The notes: generated by a model not told the origin, from the letters alone. 64,000 nucleotides of DNA from Paraburkholderia fynbosensis (GCF_902859935.1 NZ_CADIKI010000026.1:1-64000), one strand, 5' to 3'. Numbered from the stretch's first letter, positions 44,584-54,166 are shown. Numbers and translations: made by a program.

Positions 44584-45468
44584 TCACGCCCCGAATCGCT
44601 CGATCACGAAATCGACGAAGGTGGTGAGCTTGGGCGTGGCCTGGCGATCACGCGGATAGATCAGATGCACGGGCGCGCCGTCGGGCAGATACTCCTCCAG
44701 CACCGACACCAGTTCGCCGCTGGCGATCTCGCGCGCGAGCAGCGCCTGCGGCTGCAGCACCAGACCGAAACCGCGCAGCGCCGCCATCTTCAGCGCCTGA
44801 CCGTTGTTTGCGCGAAAGCGGCCCGCGCGCAGCGGGTTGTGTTCGGTGCTCTCGCCGTCGAGACGCCACAGACCTTCGCGGCCCCAGTGCAGAAAACCGA
44901 GGCATTCATGATGGACGAGATCGGCCGGCGTGCGCGGCGTGCCGGCGCGCGCGAGGTACGCCGGCGACGCACAGGCGCGCATCCGGTAAGGCTTCAACGG
45001 CCGCGCGACCAGGCTCGAATCCGCCAGTTGACCGATGCGCACCGACGCGTCGAAGCCCTCTTCCACCAGGTCGATGATGCGGTTCGACAGATCGAGTTCG
45101 AGACTCACGTCGGGCCACGCGCTCAGATAGTCGGTCATTGCCGGGGCGAAGACTTCGACGCCGTAGGTCAGCGGCACCGTCACCTTGAGCACGCCGCGCG
45201 GCGAGGCGGTCATCGCCTCGGCGAGCGACTCGGCCTGCTTCACATCGGCGAGGATGCGTCTGCATTGCTCGTAATACTGTTGGCCTATTTCCGTCAGACT
45301 TTGCCGACGCGTGCTACGCGTCATCAGCCGCACGGCCAACCGGCTTTCGAGCGCGCGCAAATGCTTGCCCACCATCGCCGACGAAATGTCGAAGCGCTCT
45401 GCCGCCGCCGTCAGGCTGCCCGCCTCGACCACGGCGACGAATATTTCCATGCTGACGAATTTATCCAC
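44584..45468 (-). CDS. LysR-family transcriptional regulator
   Basis: 294 residues starting at GTG 45468 (VDKFVSMEIFVAVVEAGSLTA; an ATG six codons in is the alternative). HTH AAERFDISSAMVGKHLRALESRLAVRLMTRSTRRQSLTEIG and substrate domain with EEGFDASVRIGQLADSSL. Divergent from the LTXXQ protein gene with 186 bases between. Target unknown. Confidence 0.85.
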   Translation of the reverse strand: MDKFVSMEIFVAVVEAGSLTAAAERFDISSAMVGKHLRALESRLAVRLMTRSTRRQSLTEIGQQYYEQCRRILADVKQAESLAEAMTASPRGVLKVTVPLTYGVEVFAPAMTDYLSAWPDVSLELDLSNRIIDLVEEGFDASVRIGQLADSSLVARPLKPYRMRACASPAYLARAGTPRTPADLVHHECLGFLHWGREGLWRLDGESTEHNPLRAGRFRANNGQALKMAALRGFGLVLQPQALLAREIASGELVSVLEEYLPDGAPVHLIYPRDRQATPKLTTFVDFVIERFGA

Positions 45469-45654
45469 CGGCTATTTCCCGTTCGTTTCGGTTGTAAGCG
45501 TTTGTCGCATTGGAGCCGCATTGTAGGGATATCGTGATACTAATAACGGCCACGGCGAAATCGGGCAGCCGGCCGCCGTGCGTCGCGATGGCTGACGCAA
45601 CCCGGCCGCTCGCCACACGCCTTGTCCCAATTCGAATAGACATCAGGAGTTTCG

Positions 45655-46170
45655 ATGAAAAAAGCACTTGTCATGCTGGCTACTGCAGTTTCCATGAGCG
45701 GCGCGTTCGCACAAACCCCCGCGCCCGCCCCGGCACCGGCGAGCGCCGCCTCGGCGCCCGCGGGCAAGGCCGGCCATGAGCGCAACGTCGAAGATCGCAT
45801 CGCCTATCTGCACGCGCAACTGAAGATCACGCCCGCGCAGGAAACGCAATGGAATGCCTTCGCCGACGTGATGCGCGGCAACGGCGAGACGATGGGCCAG
45901 TTGTTCCAGCAACGCAAGGCCGCGACCAACGTCACCGCGCTCGACGACATGAAGCAGTACGCGACCATCGCGCAAGCGCACGCGGACGGCATGAAGAAGC
46001 TAGTCGACGCGTTCGATCCGCTGTACAACAGCCTGTCGCCGGAGCAGAAGAAGCTCGCCGACGCGACGTTCCATCACTCGGACACGGTCGATGGCGGCCA
46101 TCGTCATCGCCATGGCAAGGGTAAGGTCGGCAAGTCGACGCCCGCTAGCGATGCGATCGTGAAGCCTTAA
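45655..46170 (+). CDS. Periplasmic LTXXQ-motif protein (Spy/CpxP-like)
   Basis: 171 residues with a signal peptide cut near FAQ-TP (about residue 20) and an Ala/Pro linker. The core has the two family repeats, LKITPAQETQW and LSPEQKKLAD, separated by helical sequence, as in Spy/CpxP-type periplasmic chaperones or metal-stress proteins. The C-terminus is His/Lys-rich (GGHRHRHGKGK), so metal binding is possible. CAGGAG is seven bases before the ATG. Confidence 0.82.
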   Translation: MKKALVMLATAVSMSGAFAQTPAPAPAPASAASAPAGKAGHERNVEDRIAYLHAQLKITPAQETQWNAFADVMRGNGETMGQLFQQRKAATNVTALDDMKQYATIAQAHADGMKKLVDAFDPLYNSLSPEQKKLADATFHHSDTVDGGHRHRHGKGKVGKSTPASDAIVKP

Positions 46171-46524
46171 GCAGCTTGCTTGCGCGTAGCGCGGTGGCTC
46201 GCGCTGCGCCTGCCGCTCCTTTGCGGGTGACTTGCATATGCAGTCACCCGGCAGTCACGCACGCCGCGCCTCGCCCGGGTTCCGCCCGACTCCCGCTTCG
46301 CTTGTCCGTCACGCGGCAAGTCCTGTCTTACTCCCTCTATGCCGTGATCAAGCTCGCCGATGGCGCCGCGATCCAGCGTGTCGCGCGTGCAAAAGCAGCC
46401 GGTCGCCAGATGCATCTGGCATGATGCGGGTTCGCGGCATCGAGGCATGACGTCCCGATGCACTGCCCCGACGCACGGTCCGCATCGCCGGCACGTCGTC
46501 GATATATCCACCCCTACCTGCTTC
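46171..46524. other. Intergenic region
   Basis: 354 bases, no supported gene. It holds a strong hairpin, GGGTGACT (46225-46232) with AGTCACCC (46242-46249) and an inner GCATATGC palindrome. Confidence 0.45.
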
Positions 46525-46959
46525 ATGACCGAACTCAAGAATCTCGATCTGCGCACTGACGCGCTCGCTCGACGCGTCGTCAAGGACGAAACCGTGAGCG
46601 TCGAATTCGCCGCTGCCGAAGGCGAATTGATGAGCCTCGAAGGCCCGAACCGCTATGGGCGCGGCGACGCGCTGATCACCGGATCGACAGGCGAGCGCTG
46701 GGTCGTGTCGCGCGAGCGCTTCGACGCCAAGTACCTTCCCACCGACGCCGCCCTCGCGCACGGCGAAGCCGGCGCATACCGCAACCGTCCCGCCGTCGTA
46801 CTGGCCAAACAGATGAACGAAGCGTTCTCGCTCGCCCGTTCCGCGGACGGCGACGTGTTGCGCGGTGCCGCCGGCGACTGGGTCATGCAATACGCGCCCG
46901 GCGACTATGGCGTGGTCCAGGCCGCGCGCTTCGCGAAGGTATACCGGCTCGCGGACTGA
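46525..46959 (+). CDS. PGDYG-domain protein
   Basis: 144 residues from ATG 46525 (MTELKNLDLRTDALARRVVK). The C-terminal block WVMQYAPGDYGVVQAARFAKVYR contains the PGDYG motif that defines this small family; the earlier part (GERWVVSRERFDAKYLP) looks like the same fold duplicated. Function unknown; predicted cytosolic. The frame is open further upstream but has no supporting start. Confidence 0.7.
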   Translation: MTELKNLDLRTDALARRVVKDETVSVEFAAAEGELMSLEGPNRYGRGDALITGSTGERWVVSRERFDAKYLPTDAALAHGEAGAYRNRPAVVLAKQMNEAFSLARSADGDVLRGAAGDWVMQYAPGDYGVVQAARFAKVYRLAD

Positions 46960-47039
46960 GCCGTTTCACGAGCGGGCCACTGAGCGATCCATGAGCTGGC
47001 TCAGGCGATCGCCCGAAGCGAGCGTCTCACACGACTCTC

Positions 47040-47405
47040 TCAGGCAAACTCGTCGCCGAGGTCCACGGTGACCTCGCGCGGCACCGCTTCGCCATTCGCG
47101 TACTGCTCTTCGAGCGAACCGAGGCTCGCTTCGACATACGCGCGCAACACCGCAAAACCTCGGCCGCGCAGCCGCGGCGGCAACGCACGGTAGCGCGCGA
47201 GCGCCGCCGGCGTGATCACCACCGTCATCACGATGCGCCGCGCGGTCGCGCCGAAGCGCATCGCTACCCAGTGAATCGCCAGCGTCGGCGTGCCGTCTTC
47301 CGCCGCGCGCTGAATGAACTGCGTCTGCTCGGGAAACAGATCGCTGATGACGCGCGCCAGTTCCTCGAACTCGGGATTGGCGCAGTCGTATTGGTAAGCT
47401 TCCAT
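47040..47405 (-). CDS. Conserved hypothetical protein (DUF3022-like)
   Basis: 121 residues. Segment HWVAMRFGATARRIVMTVVITPAALARYRALPPRLRGRGFAVLRAYVEASL resembles a Burkholderia-group family I recall as DUF3022; no catalytic motif, no membrane span. Ends in an acidic tail. Weak ribosome site but good codon bias. Confidence 0.6.
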   Translation of the reverse strand: MEAYQYDCANPEFEELARVISDLFPEQTQFIQRAAEDGTPTLAIHWVAMRFGATARRIVMTVVITPAALARYRALPPRLRGRGFAVLRAYVEASLGSLEEQYANGEAVPREVTVDLGDEFA

Positions 47406-47489
47406 GGGGTCCGCCGGACGTGGTCCAGAAGTGGTTCCGAAAAGGGAACCGATTTTAGGCGAGGGCCGGTACTTTAGCGAGACACCGGA

Positions 47490-48308
47490 TCACGCCACCG
47501 CTACGGGACGCCGGAAAGTTCTGAACAGCAGACCCGCAACGATCAGCGCGCCCAGCGCATACACCGCGTCCACCGCCGCGAGCGGCACGAGCTGCGCCTG
47601 GAACAGCACGGCGGGCACGTCGACGAGCGCGTGCAGGACGATCGCGAGCGGCAGAATGGCGCGCCAGCCCGCGCGCACGCCACGCCACATCAGCACCGAC
47701 AGGCCGATCTGAAACACCAGCGCAGCCACCCGTTCGAGCGCGAAAATGCCGGCCGTCTGCGGCGTCAGGCTGGCGAGAATCAGGTGGATGCGCATCAACG
47801 AATCGGCCGGCAGATTGCTCAGGTAGCCGTCCAGTTCGCCGCGGTTCTCGAACACCGCGAACAGGATCCATTGAATCTGCACCAGCACGCCGACCAGCCA
47901 CGCTTCCGCGCCGCCATGGCCGAGCCCGTAGGTGAGCGCGGTGCCGTCGTCGGCGCGCGTGGCGTGGGTGGCGGCCGGCGATTTTGCCGCAGCGCGCTTG
48001 AGCATCAGCCGCATGCCGATGAACCGCCCCACTTCTTCGCAAATGCCCGCGGCCAGCGCGCCGTACACGACGAAGGCGAGCGGATTCGACAGGAAGGTGG
48101 CCGTCGCCGCGTTCCGATGCAGCAGATAGTCGTTCAGCGCGCGCTCGATCACCATCGCGAACAGCGCGAACACGGCGATGCCGGTGATCGCGTCGCGCGG
48201 CTTGAGCGCGAGCGGGCGGCGCAGACGCCGGTAGATGAGGAACGGTAAGGCGGCGACGAACAGCGTCGCGACGGCGAGACTCGAGAGGGTAAGCGGTGCA
48301 ACAACCAT
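47490..48308 (-). CDS. YhfC-family intramembrane metalloprotease-like protein
   Basis: 272 residues, about eight membrane helices. The pair GICEEVGR and YGLGHGGAEA supplies the Glu-Glu-Arg and His residues of the CAAX-protease-like (CPBP) active site seen in YhfC proteins; LHALVDVPAV carries a further conserved His. AAGGAA precedes ATG 48308. Substrate unknown. Confidence 0.78.
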   Translation of the reverse strand: MVVAPLTLSSLAVATLFVAALPFLIYRRLRRPLALKPRDAITGIAVFALFAMVIERALNDYLLHRNAATATFLSNPLAFVVYGALAAGICEEVGRFIGMRLMLKRAAAKSPAATHATRADDGTALTYGLGHGGAEAWLVGVLVQIQWILFAVFENRGELDGYLSNLPADSLMRIHLILASLTPQTAGIFALERVAALVFQIGLSVLMWRGVRAGWRAILPLAIVLHALVDVPAVLFQAQLVPLAAVDAVYALGALIVAGLLFRTFRRPVAVA

Positions 48309-48368
48309 GAGTTTCCTTGCGATGACCGGCGCGCACCCGCTGCGCGCCGCAGCCCGCATGATCGCAGA

Positions 48369-49523
48369 TCAGCGCAAAGTTGACGCGCGAACGATCAACT
48401 CGCCCGGCAGCAGACAGTCGCGCGCGATGCTTTGAACGCCTTCGATGCGCTCGTGCAGGAACTCGACCGCGCGGTAGCCGATGTCGTAGGTCGGCTGACG
48501 GATCGTCGTGATGCCGGCCAACTCGGCCCAGTCGGGGTCGTCGATCGAGAGGAGCGCGACGCGGGCTTGCCAGTCTGCGCCGTAGCGGGCTTTCAGGTGC
48601 AAGGCGAGGCGCAGTGCGACGGGGGCGTTGGCGGCGAAGAGCGCGATGCGCGGGAGCGCAGTTGAGTTGCCCGGATTGTCCGCAGGGACCGCGTTGGCCG
48701 CGCTGGTTGTGTTCGCTGTATTGGCGGCGTTGGTTGCGTTGGCCGCATCAATGGCACGGTCCAATTGGGCCAGACCGCGCCCGACATCGGCGGCATCCGC
48801 GAGATTGAGCACCAGCGTATGTCCGCGTGCGGCGCTTTGAGCGCGCATCGCGTCACGAAACGCGAGCTCGCGCAGTTGCCGCGAGCTGACCTGCTCGAAC
48901 GGCTGGACGACGAACCAGATGTCCTCGAAGCGCTGCTCCAGCAGATGGCGCGTACCGAGATCAGCCGCGGCCCGGTTGTCGAGCCCGACCATATCGGCGA
49001 CGAGTCCATCCACCGAACGGTCGACCAGCACCGCCGGAATTCCCCCGCCACCCACTGGCCGCAGCGTTTCCTCCCGCACGCCGAGCGCGTTGACGATCAC
49101 ACCTTCCACCCGATATGTGGTCAGCAGTTGCAGATAGCGGCGCTCCATCTCCACCTCGTTCGCCGCGTGGCAGATCAGCGGCATCAGGCCGAGCGCGTGA
49201 CACGCCGCCTCCACACCTTGCAGTACTTCGACGGTGTACGGATTCGTCAGATCGGCGAGCAGCATGCCGATCAACCGGTTGCGGCCGCGCTTGAGACCAC
49301 GCGCCATCTGGTTGGGCTGATAGTCGAGCCGCGCGATCGCGGCTTCGATGCGCGCGCGCAACTCCGGCGACAGCACGCTCATCTCGCCGTTCAGATAGCG
49401 GGAGATGCTGGTTTTGCCGGTGCCGGCTTCGCGCGCGACATCGGTAATCGTCGCGCGGCGCGGTAGCGGCTGCTGCTGCGTGGCCGGCGGCGCTTCACGC
49501 GTTGGGTCATCATGTTGGCTCAT
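48369..49523 (-). CDS. ptxS: LacI-family regulator PtxS (2-ketogluconate operon)
   Basis: 384 residues. LacI HTH ATITDVAREAGTGKTSISRYLNGE and a sugar-responsive domain. Downstream of, and co-oriented with, kguEKTD, whose promoter carries the PtxS-type palindrome. In Pseudomonas PtxS represses the kgu genes until 2-ketogluconate binds. The protein is about 40 residues longer than Pseudomonas PtxS because of a low-complexity Ala/Asn/Thr insert (DAANATNAANTANTTSAAN region, coded near 48680-48760). Confidence 0.83.
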   Translation of the reverse strand: MSQHDDPTREAPPATQQQPLPRRATITDVAREAGTGKTSISRYLNGEMSVLSPELRARIEAAIARLDYQPNQMARGLKRGRNRLIGMLLADLTNPYTVEVLQGVEAACHALGLMPLICHAANEVEMERRYLQLLTTYRVEGVIVNALGVREETLRPVGGGGIPAVLVDRSVDGLVADMVGLDNRAAADLGTRHLLEQRFEDIWFVVQPFEQVSSRQLRELAFRDAMRAQSAARGHTLVLNLADAADVGRGLAQLDRAIDAANATNAANTANTTSAANAVPADNPGNSTALPRIALFAANAPVALRLALHLKARYGADWQARVALLSIDDPDWAELAGITTIRQPTYDIGYRAVEFLHERIEGVQSIARDCLLPGELIVRASTLR

Positions 49524-49717
49524 TCGTCTCGGCCCGCTCGGGGTGGCTCACTCCTGTATTTGATTCACTCGCAGCGGCTCACTCATGTCGGCGCACGGCA
49601 GCCGCCCGACGCGTGACGGCCTGCTCGTGTTGACTCAGTCACGTACGCCGGCGCACATCGGCTTGCGCGTCGGCCCACGAACGTCGCTTCCTCTCAAGCG
49701 CACGCACGCAACCGAAC

Positions 49718-50683
49718 TTACTTACCCAACACGTCCCGATTGACGACATTCACCGTCAGCGTCCCGTCGAGCGCCGCAACCAGATTCTCCGCGGCATTAC
49801 GCGCCATCGCGTGGCGTGTCTCATGAGTCGCCGAGCCGATATGCGGCAGCGCGACCACATTCGCCAGCTTCAGCAAAGGCGAGTCGGCCGGCAGCGGTTC
49901 GGTATCGAACACGTCGAGCCCCGCGCCGTGAATCGTGCCGTTTTGCAATGCTTCGACCAGTGCCGGTTCATCGACGGTCGCGCCGCGCGAGGCATTGATC
50001 AGGATCGCGCTCTTCTTCATCGACCGAAGTTCGGCCGCGCCGATCATATGCCTCGTCTCGGCCGTGAGCGGCACCTGCAGGCAGACAAAATCCGAAGTCG
50101 CCAGCAGTTCCGCCAGTTCGACGCGCCGCGCGCCATACGCCTGTTCAGCCTGCGGATTCGCGCTGCGATTGGTGTAGAGCACCTTCATGTTGAAGCCGAG
50201 TGCCGCGCGTCGCGCGACCGCGCCGCCGATCCGTCCCAGCCCGACGATGCCGAGCGTCTTGCCCTGCACGTCGACGCCGAACTGGGCCGCTCCGATGCTG
50301 TCGCGCCACTGCCCCGCCTTCACCCATTCGGCGAGTTCGACGACCCGGCGCGCCGACGCGAGGATCAGCGAAAATACGGTGTCGGCGGTGGACTCGGTCA
50401 GCACGTCCGGCGTGTGCGCGAGCACGATGCCGCGCCGCGTGAGATCGGCGACGTCGAACTGATCGAAGCCCACCGAGATGGTCGAGAGCGCTTTCAGACG
50501 GCTCGCGCCTTCGAGCATCGCCGGCGTGACTTTCACACTCGCGCCGATGCCGCCATCGGCATCGCGCAACGCGGCGACGAACGCGTCGTGCTGCGTGGGA
50601 TCGACCTGCACCACTTCAGCATGCTGTTGCAGATACGCGAGCACATCTTCGGGCAGCGACTTCCAGGCGACGATCTTCTTCAT
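49718..50683 (-). CDS. kguD: 2-ketogluconate-6-phosphate reductase-type dehydrogenase
   Basis: 321 residues, D-isomer 2-hydroxyacid dehydrogenase family. NAD(P) motif GLGRIGGAVARR, catalytic Arg in NASRGATVDEPALV, Glu in DVFDTEP, His in LPHIGSATHETR. In the kgu pathway it reduces 2-keto-6-phosphogluconate to 6-phosphogluconate. ATG 50683 lies 5 bases after the kguT stop. Alone it could be called glyoxylate/hydroxypyruvate reductase; operon context decides. Confidence 0.87.
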   Translation of the reverse strand: MKKIVAWKSLPEDVLAYLQQHAEVVQVDPTQHDAFVAALRDADGGIGASVKVTPAMLEGASRLKALSTISVGFDQFDVADLTRRGIVLAHTPDVLTESTADTVFSLILASARRVVELAEWVKAGQWRDSIGAAQFGVDVQGKTLGIVGLGRIGGAVARRAALGFNMKVLYTNRSANPQAEQAYGARRVELAELLATSDFVCLQVPLTAETRHMIGAAELRSMKKSAILINASRGATVDEPALVEALQNGTIHGAGLDVFDTEPLPADSPLLKLANVVALPHIGSATHETRHAMARNAAENLVAALDGTLTVNVVNRDVLGK

Positions 50684-50688
50684 GAGCT

Positions 50689-51984
50689 TTATTTTCCTTG
50701 CAGCGGTGTGGTGAGCGTGGGTGTTGCCGTTGAGGCGTCCGTCCGCGGCTGCGGCTTGACGATCAGCGTCAGGATCACCGCGGCGATCAGCGCCACGCTC
50801 ATGAATGCATACGACGCGGCGGGCGAACCGGTGGCGCCGTTCAGATAACCGACCACGTACGAGCCGACGAACGAACCGAGTGCGCCCATGCTGTTGATCA
50901 GCGCCATCGCGCCGCCCGCGACGTTCTTCGGCAGCAGCTCGGGCACGATCGCGAAGAACGGACCATACGGCGCGTACATCGCGCCGCCCGCGATCACCAG
51001 CATGGCGTACGACAGCCAGAAGTGCGTGGAGCCGAGCGCGTACGACGCCGCGAACGCCACCGCGCCGACCAGCAGGAACGGCCACACGAACACTTTACGG
51101 CGGTTGAGTTTATCCGATGCCCACGAAGCTGCAAGCATCGCGATGGTCGCGGCGAGATACGGCAGCGCCGACAGCCAGCCGGTTTCGACCATGCCGAGCG
51201 TCGAGCCGTTCTTCAGGATCGACGGCAGCCACAGCACGAAACCATACACGCCGATGCTCCAGCAGAAATATTGCGCGCTCAGCTTGATCACCGCGGGCGT
51301 GCGGAACGCTTCGCTGTAATTGCGCACCGGTTTGATCGCGGCCTGCTCGGCGCGCAGCGTTTGCGCGAGGTCATCCTTCTGCTGCTGGGTAAGCCACGAG
51401 ACCTGCTGCGGCTTGTCCTTCACGAGGAACCACCAGCACACCGCCCAGACGATCGCGGGCGCGCCCTCGGCGATGAACATCTGCCGCCAGCCGAACGAAT
51501 GGACGAGATAGCCCGACACCACCGACATCCACAGCACCGTCACCGGATTGCCGAGAATCAGGAAAGTGTTGGCGCGCGAGCGCTCGCTCTTGGTGAACCA
51601 GTTGCTGATGAAGATCAGCATCGCGGGCATCACGGCGGCTTCGACGACGCCGAGCACGAAGCGAATCACCATCAGCGACGGGATATTGCTGACCATGCCG
51701 GTGAGCGCCGCGCAGCCGCCCCACAGGATCAGGCTCCAGAACACCAGCTTCTTGACGCTGCGGCGTTCCGCGTAGATCGCACCGGGAATCTGGAAGAAGA
51801 AATAGCCGAGGAAGAAGAGCGCGCCGATCAGCGACGACAGCCCTTTACTGATGCCGAGATCCTGGTTGATGCCGGCGGCCGACGCGAAGCCGAAGTTCGC
51901 GCGATCGAGATAAGCAAGGCTGTACGTGATGAATACGATCGGCATGATCGTCCACCAACGGCGAATCGCAAGTGATGAGGTCAT
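50689..51984 (-). CDS. kguT: 2-ketogluconate MFS transporter
   Basis: 431 residues, anion:cation symporter (ACS) branch of MFS: RRWWTIMPIVFITYSLAYLDRANFGFASAAGI start, GYFFFQIPGAIYAER motif, twelve helices with a central loop near residue 200. Imports 2-ketogluconate with protons. CAGGAG upstream of ATG 51984. Third gene of kguEKTD, 101 bases after kguK. Confidence 0.87.
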   Translation of the reverse strand: MTSSLAIRRWWTIMPIVFITYSLAYLDRANFGFASAAGINQDLGISKGLSSLIGALFFLGYFFFQIPGAIYAERRSVKKLVFWSLILWGGCAALTGMVSNIPSLMVIRFVLGVVEAAVMPAMLIFISNWFTKSERSRANTFLILGNPVTVLWMSVVSGYLVHSFGWRQMFIAEGAPAIVWAVCWWFLVKDKPQQVSWLTQQQKDDLAQTLRAEQAAIKPVRNYSEAFRTPAVIKLSAQYFCWSIGVYGFVLWLPSILKNGSTLGMVETGWLSALPYLAATIAMLAASWASDKLNRRKVFVWPFLLVGAVAFAASYALGSTHFWLSYAMLVIAGGAMYAPYGPFFAIVPELLPKNVAGGAMALINSMGALGSFVGSYVVGYLNGATGSPAASYAFMSVALIAAVILTLIVKPQPRTDASTATPTLTTPLQGK

Positions 51985-52085
51985 GAGTGTCTCCTGCTTC
52001 CTGAAACAACAATGGACGGTGCTGGGGCGCTGTCGAGCGCTCTTGCTGTTATCGAGGCGGCCAGATGCGTGCGGATAAGGCGCGG

Positions 52086-53102
52086 TCAGGCCGCAGTTGC
52101 AATGCGCGCAGCGCCGGCCGATGCGACGGCCTTAGCCGCATCCACATCGCCCCGTTCGAGCGCATCGAGCTCGGCGCGCTGCGGCAACCCTTCCGAATCG
52201 CCGATCACCTGGATCGCCAGCGCGCCGATGCGGTTGCCGCGCGCGACCGCTTGCGGCAGCGTCCTGCCTTCGAGCAGCGCGCTGACCACGCCGACTGCGA
52301 AGCCATCGCCCGCGCCGACCGTGTCCACGACTTTGGCAACCGGCTGACCAGTGATCACGCCGGCTTCGTCGGCGGTGCGGAAGTACGCGCCCCGCGCACC
52401 GAGCTTGATGATTACGCCGCGCGCGCCGCGCTCCAGATAGAAGCTGGCGATGTCTTCCGGCTGCGTGTAGCCAGTCAGGATCTCGCCCTCGCCGATACCG
52501 GGCAGCACCCAGTCGGCCAACGCGGCGAGCGCGTTCAGACCTTCGACCATCGCCGCGCGCGATGGCCACAGCGTCGGGCGCAGGTTCGGGTCGAACGAAA
52601 TCGTCTTGCCCGCCGCGCGCATTTCACGCGCGAGATGAAACGCGAGTTCACGCGAACTCGCCGAGATCGCGGGCGCGACGCCGGTCAGATGCAGGTGACG
52701 GGCGGGCAGCACATAGTCGGCGGCATAGTCGGCGAGCGACAGATGGCTCGCCGCCGAACCCTTGCGGAAGTATTCGACCGCCGGGTCACTGCCGTCGTCG
52801 TTTTTCGATTTCAGCTGGAAGCCGGTCGGATAACGTTCGTCAGTGCTGACGCAACGCTGGTCAATGCCCTCGCGGGTCAACGTGTCGCGCACGTACTGGC
52901 CGAACGAATCGTTGCCGACGCGGCTCATCCAGCCCACCTTGAAGCCGAGCCGCGCCAGACCGATCGCCACGTTCAGATCCGCGCCAGCGATGCGCTTCGT
53001 AAATTGCCCGACGCCCGCGAGCGGGCCGGTTTCGGCGGCGACGAACATGGCCATCGCCTCGCCGTAAGTGATGACATCGAGTGCTGCGGCTGGGGTGCTC
53101 AT
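52086..53102 (-). CDS. kguK: 2-ketogluconate kinase (PfkB family)
   Basis: 338 residues. PfkB signatures: GADLNVAIGLARLGFKVGWMSRVGNDSFG near residues 40-65 and DTVGAGDGFAVGVVSALLEG at the C-terminal active site. Phosphorylates 2-ketogluconate at C6; closely related 2-keto-3-deoxygluconate kinases are the main alternative. Its ATG overlaps the kguE stop (ATGA) and CAGGAG lies upstream. Confidence 0.87.
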   Translation of the reverse strand: MSTPAAALDVITYGEAMAMFVAAETGPLAGVGQFTKRIAGADLNVAIGLARLGFKVGWMSRVGNDSFGQYVRDTLTREGIDQRCVSTDERYPTGFQLKSKNDDGSDPAVEYFRKGSAASHLSLADYAADYVLPARHLHLTGVAPAISASSRELAFHLAREMRAAGKTISFDPNLRPTLWPSRAAMVEGLNALAALADWVLPGIGEGEILTGYTQPEDIASFYLERGARGVIIKLGARGAYFRTADEAGVITGQPVAKVVDTVGAGDGFAVGVVSALLEGRTLPQAVARGNRIGALAIQVIGDSEGLPQRAELDALERGDVDAAKAVASAGAARIATAA

Positions 53103-53914
53103 GCGTGGCTCCTGGGTGTTGCCTTTGCTGCGGATTCTGTCGACACGGCGGCCAGCCATCCGACGTAATGCGCCGCGTCCGCCTCGAGGCGGCTTGCATC
53201 GAACGGAAACTCGATGCCGCGCGGCACATCGCGCGGCAAGCGCTCGAGCACCGCGATGAAGCGCTCATCGTCCGCCGCCGGGGCGGCGGGAAAGCGCCGC
53301 GCTCCCTCGCCCACCGTCGTCTTGCAATGGATATAGTCGACGTGCAGTGCCAGCAGCCGGGCGGCATCGAGCGGCGCGACGCCGCGCCACGCCCAGTTGC
53401 CGATGTCGAAAGTCATGCCCAGCAAACCGCCGCGGCCTTCGCGCGCCAGCGCGTCGAAGAGGCCGGTGAATTGCGCGAGCGAGCCGCCTTCTGCCAGTTG
53501 CCCGTTCTCGACGACGAGCCGCACGTGCGCGCCATCCATCTGCGCAGCAATCGCCGCGCCGTGCGCGTCACCGGCGAAGCCGCCGAGTTGCAGCTTGACG
53601 ACGCGCGCGCCGAGCGCCGCCGCTTCGTCGAGTGCGAGACGCAGGGCGGCGACGTCGAGCCGGCCGTCCGAGGTGTACAGCAACGCGGGCGTCGAATAGA
53701 CGGCCCACAGGCCCAGCCCGACGAGCGCCTCGCCGAGCGCGCGCAGGCGCGGCGCAGCGGCGTCGGCCTCGTCGGCGAACAGTTCGCGACGCACTTCGAA
53801 ACCCGCCGCGCCGGCCCGTTTGCTCGCTTGCGCCCACTTCAGATGACCGCCCGCGCGGACCGCATCCACCCCGAATGCGCTTGCGACGATCACGATGTCT
53901 ACTGCTTGAGTCAT
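53099..53914 (-). CDS. kguE: Sugar phosphate isomerase/epimerase-like KguE
   Basis: 271 residues, AP endonuclease 2-type TIM barrel. VENGQLAEGG, MTFDIGNWAWRG (metal-binding Asp) and LHVDYIHCKTTV (His/Lys) fit the family. First gene of the kgu operon; exact reaction not known. I use ATG 53914; an in-frame ATG at 53950 is possible but would overlap the operator edge. Confidence 0.83.
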   Translation of the reverse strand: MTQAVDIVIVASAFGVDAVRAGGHLKWAQASKRAGAAGFEVRRELFADEADAAAPRLRALGEALVGLGLWAVYSTPALLYTSDGRLDVAALRLALDEAAALGARVVKLQLGGFAGDAHGAAIAAQMDGAHVRLVVENGQLAEGGSLAQFTGLFDALAREGRGGLLGMTFDIGNWAWRGVAPLDAARLLALHVDYIHCKTTVGEGARRFPAAPAADDERFIAVLERLPRDVPRGIEFPFDASRLEADAAHYVGWLAAVSTESAAKATPRSHA

Positions 53915-53950
53915 GGCGAATTTACGCGGTTCCATAAGTTTAACGACCAT

Positions 53951-53964
53951 TGGAACCGGTTCCA
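53951..53964. promoter_or_regulatory. PtxS-type operator
   Basis: TGGAACCGGTTCCA, a perfect 14-bp palindrome two substitutions away from the Pseudomonas PtxS site TGAAACCGGTTTCA, 36 bases upstream of kguE. Confidence 0.75.
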
Positions 53965-53975
53965 GATGAATTTCG

Positions 53976-53996
53976 AAAAAAAGCGCCGAGGCGCTT
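53976..53996 (-). terminator. Terminator of the yeiE-like gene
   Basis: AAGCGC (53981-53986) and GCGCTT (53991-53996) with a 4-base loop and seven T residues on the minus strand; it insulates the LysR gene from the kgu operon just downstream. Confidence 0.65.
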
Positions 53997-54166
53997 GCGA
54001 TGTCCGAATACTGCGCTGGAACGCTTGGCCCGCACCATAGAGGAAATCCCCAGGCTTATCGGGCATGGTTGAGGCACGGAACGCCCGTGGCGAGGGATCG
54101 ACGCCAAGCGACGCCGCGAGCGGGACCGGCCATCGCCGCACGGTGCGACGTCGGCGTAGCAGGCAC

